From BM520 sp964474455 (GTDB taxonomy: Bacteria > Bacteroidota > Bacteroidia > Bacteroidales > BM520), in the NCBI GenBank assembly GCA_964474455.1, contig CAYYSU010000006.1:16907-80906 (forward strand): DNA of 64,000 nucleotides. Reading direction: 5' to 3'. The position numbers and the translations under genes were made by a program. Each line of letters starts with the position of its first letter. Position 1 is the stretch's first letter. Below the pieces are notes generated by a model. The model did not search any database. It was not told the DNA's origin and was given only the letters and a program-made list of their open reading frames with translations. Below, one piece after another: positions 47,493 through 55,975 of this stretch.

Positions 47493-48651
47493 ATGCACAC
47501 TACTTCAAAAAAAACAAGGGACCTTATAATAGAATATATCCCTGCAGTGTATCGTAATAGAAAAGATGCATACGTAGAGTTTTATGCACTGGATCCTAAT
47601 ACCAATGAGCTTAGAAGAAAGCGATATAGATTGAATAGGATCAAGTCTCCTGCTTCAAGGAAAAAGTATGCAATGGAATTGTGTAAAAAAATCAACCGCA
47701 AATTAGAGAACGGGTGGACTCCCTTTGTAGATCCTGAAACTCCAAAGGGAGCAGGGAAGCTTGTTGATGCTTGTGATGCTTTCCTGAAAATGAAGGAAAA
47801 AGATGGAAGAAGAGCTGATACAATGAGATCATATTCCTCTTTTGTTAAAAATCTGAAAGAGTATTTGGAGCATGAATTGGAAAATGTTGATTTACCAGTT
47901 TATGGATTTAGAGCTAAAGATGCGGTGGAATTTCTTGATCACCGCTATATTGAATCAGATCTGAAGCCAACCACTTATAACAATAACACAAGGTTTTATC
48001 GTTTAATGTGGAATTGGTTCATAAAGAAAAAATACGTGAAGGTGAATCCTTTCAAGGATATCGAGGTTAAGAAAGAATTTGAAAAGGAGCGTATTATTAT
48101 CGATATGGATAATCGAAAGGTAATAAGTGATTACTTACTGGAAAATGATCCTCATTTTTACATCATATGTATGCTTTGCTATCATTGTCTTATGCGCCCA
48201 AAAGAGATCGCACAGACCAGGATTCGTTATATAGATACGGAAAGAAGCATAATACGATTACCATCTACCGTAACGAAGAATGGGAAAGCCAGGATTGTTA
48301 CAGTACCACACCATGCTTAATGAGTCAATAAAGCAATTGGGGCTTCATTCTTATTATCCAGCTGATTATTTTGCATTTGCCTCATATAAGATGCCTGGAG
48401 AAAAACACATCAATACTCGAAAGATAGACAAGTGGTGGGATCGTATGAGGGTAAAACTTGGTTTGCCTAAAAATATTCAGTTTTACAGTCTCAAGGATAC
48501 CGGAATTGTTCAGCTCCTGGAGGATGGTGTTTCTCTGAAGGACGTTAAGGATTTGGCCGATCATGTAAACGTGGCCACAACTTCAAAGTACCTTTCCTAT
48601 GTTAGTCAGGATGGGATACTTGCTATTAAAAACAATAAAAGTAGATTTTAA
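47493..48651 (+). pseudogene. tyrosine recombinase / phage integrase (frameshifted)
   Basis: An integrase split by a one-base frameshift near 48310. The first frame, from MHTTSKKTRD, carries the arm-binding/SAM-like N-terminus and the catalytic Arg region (CLMRPKEIAQTR) and Lys (VTKNGKARIV), ending in TVPHHA. The second frame continues as MLNESIKQLGL, through FYSLKDTGIVQLL and LADHVNVATTSKYLSYV (His and Tyr). The usual HxxR is YSLK here, i.e. His to Tyr and Arg to Lys; related Bacteroidetes integrases may share this. A single extra C (CACACC for CACAC) would explain the break. It reads away from tRNA-Ser, the typical placement next to an attachment site. Confidence 0.83.
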
Positions 48652-51600
48652 AAGTCTGCAAGACTATTCAAATCATCCATCTCCTTTTGAGCTTTTGTCA
48701 TTGTATCGTATGTCATGTACGCCTGGCGGTTGGCCGGATCACTCAGGTACTGAATCAGTTTTTGTTGGTTTGCCTTCATTTCCCTTACTTCCTGGAGGAG
48801 GCTGTTAAAAGAATCAGAATGAGTTTCGTTTTCGTGGTAAACATGATCTACTCGAGTAGAGCTTGTTGAGTCAGGGTTGTATCCACCGGAAGAGAATGCT
48901 TTTACTGCTGCAGTACTCATGGATTGATAGTCAGGTGCGACAGGCATTGATATAGCAGTCTTCTGCAGTTTACCAGTTCTTACCATTTCCAGGTCGTTTA
49001 TTATTGAGCCGGTAACAGGATCTTCAAGCATCCAGTTCGGTGAGATCCACTCACGACCTTTTTCAGATACACGAATAACAGATTCTTTCTCTGGTGTCAT
49101 ACCACCGTCTTCATAGGCACTTTCAATTTTGGCGATCTCGAGAGCTCCCATGGTACCTACTAAAGCCGCAAGAGCGAGACCGGCAGGAGGAGCAATGGTT
49201 AAGGCTTTTGTTATACCAAGAGCTGTATTTACAATAGCACCCATTAGAGCAGAGTTCTTTTCTCTTCTGTCAGCTTCATCCTGAAGTTTTTCTTCTTTCG
49301 CTGCCAGGCTGTTATCAAGTTTTTCAACACCGGTGTTATATTCAGACTGGGAGATAAGTCCTTTGTCAAGTCGTTGCTTAAAATCAGCTTTCTTCTCTTC
49401 ATTTTTAGCTTTATAATCTTCCAGTTCCTTTTCTTCCAGGTTGGTTTGGATTTCGTTGAAAGTGGAGAAAACGTTTAGCATTGCGTTTGCTGCCATTTCA
49501 ATATCTTCAACTCCTAGCTTCGCATTTGTAAGGTTATCAAAAAGAACCTGCCAATCGTCACTTGAATATCCCAGAATATCAAAGCTTTGCTGTTCTGTAG
49601 ATTCAAGTTCAGCCATTGTCAGACCAAGCGCTGAGAATGACGCTTTTAAATCCTCGAGACGCTTTTCAATAGCGGCCTTTTGCTCAGGAGTTAAAAGTTT
49701 ATCATCCAATTGAATTCCTTCCCACTGACCCGTTGATAGTGCATCCTGAAAGAGATTCATTAATTCTTCCAGGTGTTCCTGTTGTCTCTCTATCTCTTCT
49801 TTTTCAAATTGTTCCTGAAGTTTCTTTTGTTCCAATTTGTTTCCCTGGAGAGCAGTCATCTGCTTATTGAATTTCGTCTTCCGCATTATGGTTTCCTGCT
49901 TGAAAGACTGTTCAATATTAGCTATGTCAGTATCAATGTACTTTTGCTTTTTTGCGGTTAGTGATTTGAGTTTCTTTTCCTCCTGATCATCCATTTTCTT
50001 TTGCACATCTTCACCATGTTTCTTCTGGATTTCTTTAGAATCTTTGTTGAATTTGGTAATTATGGCTTTTCGTCTGGAGGAATAGACTTCTTCAGAGAAT
50101 GCACCTTTGTCAAATTTATTTTTCAGAAGTGTGAGCTCAGCTTCTTTTGCTGCCTCTAATTTTGCATAGAGTTGCTCATATTTCTGGTCTATTTGACGAA
50201 GTTCCTTTTCATCGGCAGATAAGCGGAATCTATCTAATGAATCATAATAGTCCTCAATGGCTTTTTGAAGGTCTTCAATTTTCTTTTTTGCTTCTTCGGC
50301 ACCTTTTACATCGGTTTCTATTTCAATATCCTTGCTTTTCAGATCATTTATGAGGCCTTGAACGCTTTTGATTTTTCCCTGAAGACGTTTGAATTCTTCA
50401 GACCCAATTTTTGCATGTTTAAGGGCAAGATTATACTTAGCAAGTTTTTCTTCAAGTTGAGCCATTGTTCCGTAACAATTTCATCCCCTTGTTTTTCAGC
50501 CTGCATTATATTGTTGAGATCAGTCCCTTTTTGTTCCAAATTTGTAACAAGATCTAATAATACCTGTAGCTCAGGACTTAATTCTTCTGCGGCAGACATA
50601 CCATTTTTAACGGCGTCTTCTGCGTTTTTGAAAGCCATAACCTGCGCATTACCTCCGGATATGAGTGCGTTTTTAAACTTTTGCCATAAATTTGTTCGTG
50701 TATTATCTTCTTCGACTTGTTGTTGTTTGGCTTGAAGTAGAATTAGTTCTGCCTTTGCTTGTTTAATTGTGAGATCTGTTTTCTCCTTTAGATTTTTTTC
50801 TCTTCAACAGAAAGTAGGTTTAAGTTGCTTATGCTGCTATGTATATGCTCATATTTACTATTCAGTTTCTCCGTTGCTTCTTGGATATCTTCAATAGCAC
50901 CGATTTTTTCCTCTTCCAGCTGACGGCTTTTCGCGTTATACTTGTCATAAAGTTTAATAGCTGCCACAAGTGCTGTTATAGCTGCAATGACTAATCCTAT
51001 AGGGTTGGCTTTCATTGCCGCGTTCAAAGCTTTTTGTTGCACAATCAGGCGTTTCTGCGCTATGGTTGCTTTTCCTGTCAATGCTATTTGAATCTTTGCA
51101 GCTACTGCTTTAGCATTGATTGTAACGATTTGCAGTTTGTCCGCTGCTATTGACAATAGTTTTACAGCACGATCTTTTAACTGCAGAGCAATGGACTCAA
51201 TAATCCTTGCATTCAAAGCCATGATAGCTCCTGCCAAAGCAATGATTAAGATTTGATTCTGTTTCCAGAATTCAGGGGCTGCCATAATAGCTTTGATCAA
51301 ATAGCTGAAACTATTTGTTGAAAATGTCATTGCCGGTGCAAGTTTTTGCCCCAGTTCAATTGTTATAAGTTGAAATTTATTTCGCGCCTGCGCAAGCTTA
51401 GAAGCATTATTGTCTGTGTTGATAGATGCCTGTTCAATGGCGGTATTCGTTCCTGTTACCGCTTCTGTGTATCGGTTGTATTCTGATTGCCCTTGCATCA
51501 GAACATCAATCATTTTTGCGTGTTCAGCACCAAATATTTTTGTTGCGGATTCACCATTTTGGAAACGTACACTGAGTTCATCCAGGGCATAATTCATATC

Positions 51601-52512
51601 GAATACACCATCTTTATATCCGATCTGCTTATCCTTCATTTTCAGAAGTACTTTATCCAGGCTATTACCGGCAGTCCTGGCTTCTTTGAATTTCGGTGCA
51701 ACTGTTTCGATAAGACCCACACCTTGTTCAATGCTTCCACCCATTGATGCGAATGTGGTACCGAATTTTTCTACTGCACTTGTAATATATGGGATATCAC
51801 CGGCACCAGCTTTAGATCCGGCAGCAATGGCATTAATATGCCTGGTGGAGTCTTGAGCTTCATCATTGAATTGGTTTAGTGTAGTTGCCAGAGCTGCTGT
51901 TGCCGGCTCGAGTTCCAATTTACCAGCTTCGGAAAGAATGATGGCTTTTTCAGTTACTTCGGCCAGGGCTTCTTTGTTTTTGAGAAGCTCAGGACGTTGA
52001 GATCCCATCTTTGTATAGGCATCGACAATATCAGAAGCAGATTGCTTGATTCTAACGCCACCTTCAACCTGGCTAACGGATGATTCTTTTGCTTTTTCAC
52101 TTAACCAGTCAAGCTCTTTGCCTGCAAGACCGGTAAGTGCGGAAAGGTTATATACTCTCTCTTCAAATTCATTGGCTGTGTCAATTGCTTTACGAAATCC
52201 CATTACCACCCCTGTAAGGGATGCTACTCCAGCAGCAACCAGACCGAAGTAATTATTAAAACCATCGGCCATTTTCTTGAGGCTGAAAACACTGTTTTTT
52301 GTTTTCTTGAGGTTAGCTCTGTGTTTTTGTAGGATTCCATCAAGGTGCTGTATTTTCTTTGTGTGACGGACGTATTCATCAGAGCCAATGGTCATTTTGC
52401 GTTGCTCTGCTGTGAGCTTACGCATTTCATTCTGAATACCATTTACATCATTCTTGATTTGTTTTCCGTCGATATATAGATATATGCCTCTTTTGATTTT
52501 CTTATCGGCCAT
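48648..52512 (-). pseudogene. phage tail tape-measure protein (two frameshifts)
   Basis: Read from 52512 down, three open frames follow each other: 574 residues (MADKKIKRGIYLYIDGKQ to SVEEKKI), a middle frame that must start near 50795 and end in frame at ~50460 (visible as MAFKNAEDAVKNGMSAAEE), and a 605-residue tail (MAQLEEKLAKYNL onward). Restored by adding one A at each break, it would be ~1290 residues. The first part is TP901-type tape measure (VFSLKKMADGFNNYFGLVAAGVASLTG; ALSNLSALTGL-like core); the rest is charged coiled-coil, then small hydrophobic segments (LMGAIVNTALGITKALTIAPPAGLALAALVG). It sets tail length in siphophages. The first break is in an A7 run, the second at GAACAATGG. 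Confidence 0.82.
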
Positions 52513-52565
52513 GGAGATTATTTTTCCATGAAAGTATTATCGGAAAGGGGTGAAGAAAAGGACAT

Positions 52566-52591
52566 AAAAAAGCCCCGGGAGTCCGGGGCTT
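52566..52591 (-). terminator. strong terminator between small tail gene and tape-measure gene
   Basis: AGCCCCGG pairs with CCGGGGCT across a 4-base loop, followed on the minus strand by a run of T. It lies directly after the 80-residue gene's stop, so the tape-measure gene would need read-through or its own promoter. Confidence 0.8.
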
Positions 52592-52596
52592 GATAC

Positions 52597-52839
52597 TTAA
52601 TTGGTAACTTTAACGGATGTAACTGATAGATTATCAATATACCAGATCATCTGTGTGGTGTGAACCTCTTCGAAGTGGTTACGTGCTGCCCATAAGGCAG
52701 CTGCGTCAATTTCAGAAGGATTCAGATCAGCAATAAGAAAACCATCATGATTGGGACTGTTCTCATTAATTAACTCGGCAAGAGCTTCAGGAATGTCATG
52801 CTTCAGCGAGAAATTGTATTTGATGATATATTCTCTCAT
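52597..52839 (-). CDS. small hypothetical phage protein
   Basis: An 80-residue protein starting MREYIIKYNFSLKHDIPEA. I do not recognise a family. It is acidic in the middle (IADLNPSEIDAAALWAARNHF) and has no signal or membrane segment. Its ATG overlaps the stop of the gene before it (ATGA), so the two are coupled, and it lies just upstream of the tape-measure gene, the place where tail assembly chaperones are usually encoded. A strong terminator follows. Confidence 0.6.
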   Translation of the reverse strand: MREYIIKYNFSLKHDIPEALAELINENSPNHDGFLIADLNPSEIDAAALWAARNHFEEVHTTQMIWYIDNLSVTSVKVTN

Positions 52840-53118
52840 GACTCAGCTCCTTCCTGAACTTGTGTTACCTGGTTGAATGCATCTCGTGTTTCGTAGAGCA
52901 TAAACATGATTTCCGCCATTTTTGGATAAACGAGTTGGATATCAGGACTAGTGACCAGCTCACGAATCATTTCATCATAGCGTTTTTCGAGATCCTGAAA
53001 GTTTCCCGCGGTACGGTCATTCGCCAGGCGAAGGATCGGTTCAATGTTAATAGTAGAGTTGTTGAAGCTGTTTTTTTACCGGAACTACCGGAGTTGTTGT
53101 GGTTTTTGAATCATTCAT
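52836..53118 (-). pseudogene. small tail-region gene with a frame change at an A7 run
   Basis: On the minus strand an ATG preceded by a good GGAGG begins MNDSKTTTTPVVPVKK and stops 23 codons in. Changing frame at the A7 run (53072-53078) opens a continuous sequence NSFNNSTINIEPILRLAND ... VTQVQEGAES ending at 52836, overlapping the next ATG by ATGA. The combined protein would be ~93 residues. A one-base insertion (A6 to A7) would restore the frame. Position immediately upstream of tape-measure genes makes a tail chaperone possible; programmed slippage cannot be excluded. Family not recognised. Confidence 0.6.
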
Positions 53119-53137
53119 TTTAGATTACCTCCAAAGA

Positions 53138-53206
53138 AAAACCCGCAGGTTTGTTAAGGCTATTACGGCCCTCCGTGCCTCGCGACAACGGAAACCTACG
53201 GGTTTT
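53138..53206 (-). promoter_or_regulatory. structured leader, three-way junction with attenuator-like T run
   Basis: A 15-bp stem joins 53138-53152 with 53192-53206 (one G-U wobble). Inside, CCGT/ACGG and AGGC/GCCT form two further arms. Minus-strand transcripts would end this stem with TTTTT, right before the GGAGG of the small tail gene, so it could act as an attenuator or terminator. I do not recognise the family. Confidence 0.5.
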
Positions 53207-53310
53207 CCCCATATATAGAGTGTATGTAATCATTAGTATGTAATATTTTAACACTACAAATGTACGGAAAAAATATTGAAGGTGTGCAAGGAAGTGTTAG
53301 CGGGTGGGAT

Positions 53311-53336
53311 AAATGGGCACCAAATGGTACCCATTT
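53311..53336. repeat. palindrome 1 (imperfect, 26 bp)
   Basis: Arms of 12 bp with one mismatch around a 2-base centre; contains CCAAATGG at 53320-53327, the motif shared with palindromes 3-5. Confidence 0.75.
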
Positions 53337-53343
53337 AACGATT

Positions 53344-53373
53344 TTTATAAACCGGGAATTCCCGGTTTATAAA
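53344..53373. repeat. perfect 30-bp palindrome (palindrome 2)
   Basis: Two 15-base arms with no loop, centred on AATT: TTTATAAACCGGGAA and its exact complement. It has no adjacent T run in either orientation, so it looks more like a protein-binding site or replication element than a terminator. Confidence 0.85.
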
Positions 53374-53424
53374 CACACATTGATGAAGTTTAGAGCGCTT
53401 TGATTTAGTGTGGGTTTTAGTTTA

Positions 53425-53470
53425 CCCCATTTGGGGGCATCTAAATTTATTTGCCCCCCATTTGGGTGGC
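53425..53470. repeat. palindromes 3 and 4
   Basis: CCCCATTTGGGG (53425-53436) and GCC-CCCA TT TGGG-GGC (53453-53470) share the core CCATTTGG at 53427-53434 and 53458-53465. The G-rich and C-rich arms can also pair with each other as one longer hairpin. Confidence 0.7.
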
Positions 53471-53487
53471 GTTTAGCAACCTCAAAC

Positions 53488-53507
53488 CTTCCACCAAATG
53501 GTGGAAG
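53488..53507. repeat. palindrome 5, directly after the antirepressor stop
   Basis: CTTCCACCA and TGGTGGAAG, 9-bp arms with a 2-base centre, containing CCAAATGG at 53494-53501. It abuts the stop codon of the Bro-N gene. No T run follows on the minus strand. Confidence 0.8.
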
Positions 53508-54017
53508 CTAAAACTCAATTTGTGTCTGTGAACGATCTTGATTTATAAGCTGTGTGAGCTCTGTTGTACGCTTTTCAATCTTCTTTTTCTTCTCGTTAAT
53601 CTTTTTCTGGAGCTCTTCTTTATCATTTTTCAGAGAAATAATAGTATCTGATAAAGTTTTCAAGTTAAAGTTGTAGTTTTTTTCTTGCTCTATAGTGTAC
53701 TTTCCAGCTTTTCGGATAGATGGCAGGATTTCATGTGTAACCCACCTTTTAAACTCCTTAGCTTCTGGTTTAGTGGATGATAGTATCAAAGAGTATAAAC
53801 CAAACTCATTGATAGTCCAGGTCTTTCTTTTCTGACCTGAACTATCTGTGAGATATTCCAGCTTTTTCTCATCATCATCCAGTTTCTTTTCAAGAATGTC
53901 TGTAACATTCTGATAGTCTAATGATTTGCATACATCTACACCAGCAAACCAAACTTGTTCGTTTTCATCAGTAATTGTCCTGATTGTTTGTTTTTGATAA
54001 GCAAATTGTAATTCCAT
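53508..54017 (-). CDS. Bro-N family antirepressor-like protein
   Basis: A 169-residue protein. Residues ~1-110 are a Bro-N domain (VWFAGVDVCKSLDYQNVTDILEKKLDDDEKK, then INEFGLYSLILSSTKPEAKEFKRWVTHEILPSIRKAG), the DNA-binding domain of phage antirepressors such as those in temperate phages. The C-terminal ~55 residues are a charged coiled-coil (LKNDKEELQKKINEKKKKIEKRTTEL). In phages such proteins bind and counteract repressors or bind DNA directly. A palindrome starts immediately after its stop codon. No companion repressor gene is seen in the remnant. Confidence 0.85.
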   Translation of the reverse strand: MELQFAYQKQTIRTITDENEQVWFAGVDVCKSLDYQNVTDILEKKLDDDEKKLEYLTDSSGQKRKTWTINEFGLYSLILSSTKPEAKEFKRWVTHEILPSIRKAGKYTIEQEKNYNFNLKTLSDTIISLKNDKEELQKKINEKKKKIEKRTTELTQLINQDRSQTQIEF

Positions 54018-54344
54018 AATTTAATAATACAGATTTAGGTTAAACAGCTGTATGTCAGAGAATAAACCCTTTATTCTTTAACATACGAAATATTATACAA
54101 ATATGCAATGGCAATTCATGATAGGGTAGGGTATTCCGAGATAGGGAGGTTATTTGTCGGACAGATGGTGTTTTGATCCTTGATTTTGCCGTTTTTTGAT
54201 ACCTGCATTGGCTGTTTAGCCAATACAAGTCCTAATATTGGGTCATTTTTCAAGGTTTTTATAGACCTGTTCCTAGCTAAAGAACATAAAAAAATCCCGA
54301 GGGAAGGTGACCCCGGGATTTTTTCACAATTTTGATATCATTAC
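54018..54344. other. non-coding gap with terminator
   Basis: About 330 bases with no supported gene. It holds the terminator at 54288-54324. I see no clear promoter of the TAnnTTTG type for the antirepressor gene. Confidence 0.6.
54288..54324 (-). terminator. terminator after the 187-residue lipoprotein gene
   Basis: ATCCCG-GGG and CCC-CGGGAT pair around a short loop; A7 on the left and T6 on the right make it bidirectional in form. It lies 20 bases after the minus-strand lipoprotein stop. Confidence 0.75.
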
Positions 54345-54908
54345 TTAATTGATTGATAATATTGCTTCATCAAGCATTTCTTCATTAACTTCCCATGTCA
54401 TTTCCAATATTTCTCCTCGGTACGTAAGAATATTGGATGTGAATCTTTTCCCAATATCGGGGTTAAAAAGTTCAGAAATATAAAGTTTTGTATTAGAGGT
54501 TCTTGAATTACTATATTTTGGATCTATTAAAAAAATTGGATGAGATATTGCATCAATATTTTCCTTTACTGAGTTTAAACTATAATCGTCATTAATTATA
54601 ATAAAATTTACTTTGTCTTTATATTTTTGGTATAGTAGGGTTTCTGATTTGACTGTTTTCTTGCAATCAATATGAACAAAAAGAAGCCATGTGATTTTTG
54701 AAGTATCCTGAAAATAACAATTCTTAATATCACTAGCTTTAATAATTACCAAGGAATCAATGTTGCTATAATTTGTTGAGCAATTGAAATCGATGAATTG
54801 GTTTTTGCATGTTTTGTTGTACATAGTTGACCAACCTGGTGTCGAAGCGCAACTTGCCAATATTAAAGGTATGGTAAAAATAAAAATGTAAAGCAAATTC
54901 TTTTTCAT
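54345..54908 (-). CDS. lipoprotein of unknown function
   Basis: A 187-residue lipoprotein with a clear lipobox (FTIPLILASC). The rest is unrecognised; ITWLLFVHIDCKKT followed by YKDKVNFIIINDDYSL and ISHPIFLIDPKY is faintly thioredoxin-like in strand order, but no CXXC pair is present. It lies 52 bases after another lipoprotein gene on the same strand, with a hairpin between. AT-rich and absent of phage signatures, so possibly accessory (moron-like) cargo of the prophage. Confidence 0.75.
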   Translation of the reverse strand: MKKNLLYIFIFTIPLILASCASTPGWSTMYNKTCKNQFIDFNCSTNYSNIDSLVIIKASDIKNCYFQDTSKITWLLFVHIDCKKTVKSETLLYQKYKDKVNFIIINDDYSLNSVKENIDAISHPIFLIDPKYSNSRTSNTKLYISELFNPDIGKRFTSNILTYRGEILEMTWEVNEEMLDEAILSIN

Positions 54909-54924
54909 ATTTATGTTGTATAGT

Positions 54925-54952
54925 AGAGTTGAGAACGGGCAAACTCAACTCT
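54925..54952. repeat. inverted repeat between the two lipoprotein genes
   Basis: AGAGTTGAG and CTCAACTCT form a perfect 9-bp stem with a 10-base loop. No T run follows, so its role is open. Confidence 0.55.
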
Positions 54953-54960
54953 GATTTTAG

Positions 54961-55485
54961 TTAATTTGTATAAGGGATCTCAATATAGTAATTATTTGTT
55001 GAATTATCATACTGAAAATAATATGTTCCCTGAACAAGTGATAAGTTGGATATGTCGATATTTTGATTACTGAAATATGTTATTACTGCAGAATCAATAG
55101 TGATATCTTCATCACCTGATTCAATCTCAATATAGTTTTGACCTCCATATGATCCTATGTCGATTGAGTTTTCGAATTCAATGATAATAGTATTATGATC
55201 ACTGACACCAAAATTGATTTGGGTGTGGTGAGTTGTATTGTCCCAAGCGAATTGAACAAAGACTGCATTGATTCGACAAACACCAAACCCACGAAGACAG
55301 TCATATTTTGCTCTCCAGAGATCTATTCCAATTCCCAATTGCCATGTAACAGTTGGGATTATATCTTTCTGTTGTACTTCTACTTGTGTGACGTCATTAT
55401 TAGAAGTGACTTTTTCTTTTTTGTCACAAGAAATTAGGATGAATGAGGCTAGAAATATTATTCCACAAATGATTAGATTTTTCAT
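54961..55485 (-). CDS. lipoprotein of unknown function
   Basis: A 174-residue lipoprotein with signal MKNLIICGIIFLASFILISC, a good lipobox. I do not recognise a family. After a short linker the mature part is beta-rich, with GIDLWRAKYDCLRGFGVCR containing a cysteine pair that may form a disulphide, then ITIDSAVITYFSNQNIDIS and YYFQYDNSTNNYYIEIPY. It precedes the 187-residue lipoprotein; the pair lies inside the prophage remnant. No promoter of the TAnnTTTG type is evident in the ~150 bases upstream. Confidence 0.75.
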   Translation of the reverse strand: MKNLIICGIIFLASFILISCDKKEKVTSNNDVTQVEVQQKDIIPTVTWQLGIGIDLWRAKYDCLRGFGVCRINAVFVQFAWDNTTHHTQINFGVSDHNTIIIEFENSIDIGSYGGQNYIEIESGDEDITIDSAVITYFSNQNIDISNLSLVQGTYYFQYDNSTNNYYIEIPYTN

Positions 55486-55638
55486 AATTGTTTTCTTTTG
55501 ATTTTGTATTTAGGTCCTGTTTTTATTTCTAAGGAATTGTAAATATATATATATAAGTTTTGGATTATGAGCTATAATAGTTACAATATTTGATTCATGA
55601 TGCAAATGTTTTTTGGAATAATCAGGATGTGTTTTGTT
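55486..55638. other. AT-rich gap upstream of the lipoprotein pair
   Basis: About 150 bases with an (AT)n run near 55543-55556. I see no gene and no clear promoter element. Confidence 0.5.
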
Positions 55639-55972
55639 TTATCTATTTATTTTCATTCTATCAAACTTGGCAAAGAAATCATCGCCATGGTGATGGGCCA
55701 GGACGTCACCAAGTGAATCAATACTCTTTTCATAAATTGTATCGAACTATTCTTTTGGTTGGCGTTTGATAGCTGCATTCCCTGCAGTAAGTACTTTTCC
55801 GGCATGGCGATTTTTTCTGGCAGCAAGTGTTTTTTTCAAACTTGGAGGCATTTCTTCCCCGGAGAACTTTACCTCCTTCTCTGATATATTCACGTCCAAC
55901 TGGATATCCACATTTCGGGCAAACAACTCAGGTGTAGTCAGGAATAACCTTAGTTAAATAATAATCATTCAC
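55639..55972 (-). pseudogene. broken small hypothetical gene
   Basis: Minus strand, starting at GTG 55972 only 3 bases after the upstream stop: VNDYYLTKVIPDYT, then a frame break. Shifting frame (adding one C to TACACC) gives PELFARNVDIQLDVNISEK ... KKTLAARKNRHAGKVLTAGNAAIKRQPKE, a TAG at 55747-55749, and then in the same frame FDTIYEKSIDSLGDVLAHHHGDDFFAKFDRMKINR ending at 55639. Thus one frameshift and one nonsense codon interrupt a ~110-residue protein. I do not recognise the family. It was probably translationally coupled to the 141-residue gene before it. Confidence 0.6.
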
Positions 55973-55975
55973 GAT

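Larger units (their letters stand above)
53119..53507. other. non-coding regulatory-looking stretch of the prophage remnant
   Basis: This ~390-base stretch has no convincing ORF. It contains a three-way-junction leader (53138-53206), an AT-rich segment, and a cluster of palindromes (53311-53507), listed separately. It lies between the antirepressor and the small tail genes, both on the minus strand. Confidence 0.7.

Noticed and set aside
50785..50812. Programmed -1 frameshift in the tape-measure gene
   Set aside because: An A7 slippery run exists, but a second unrelated break follows and phage slippage usually occurs in the upstream chaperone gene, so decay is the simpler reading.
52860..53123. 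87-codon plus-strand open frame
   Set aside because: It is antisense to the better minus-strand reading with GGAGG and ATGA coupling, and has no family signature.
53344..53373. Perfect 30-bp palindrome as a rho-independent terminator
   Set aside because: There is no loop and no T run directly after it on either strand.
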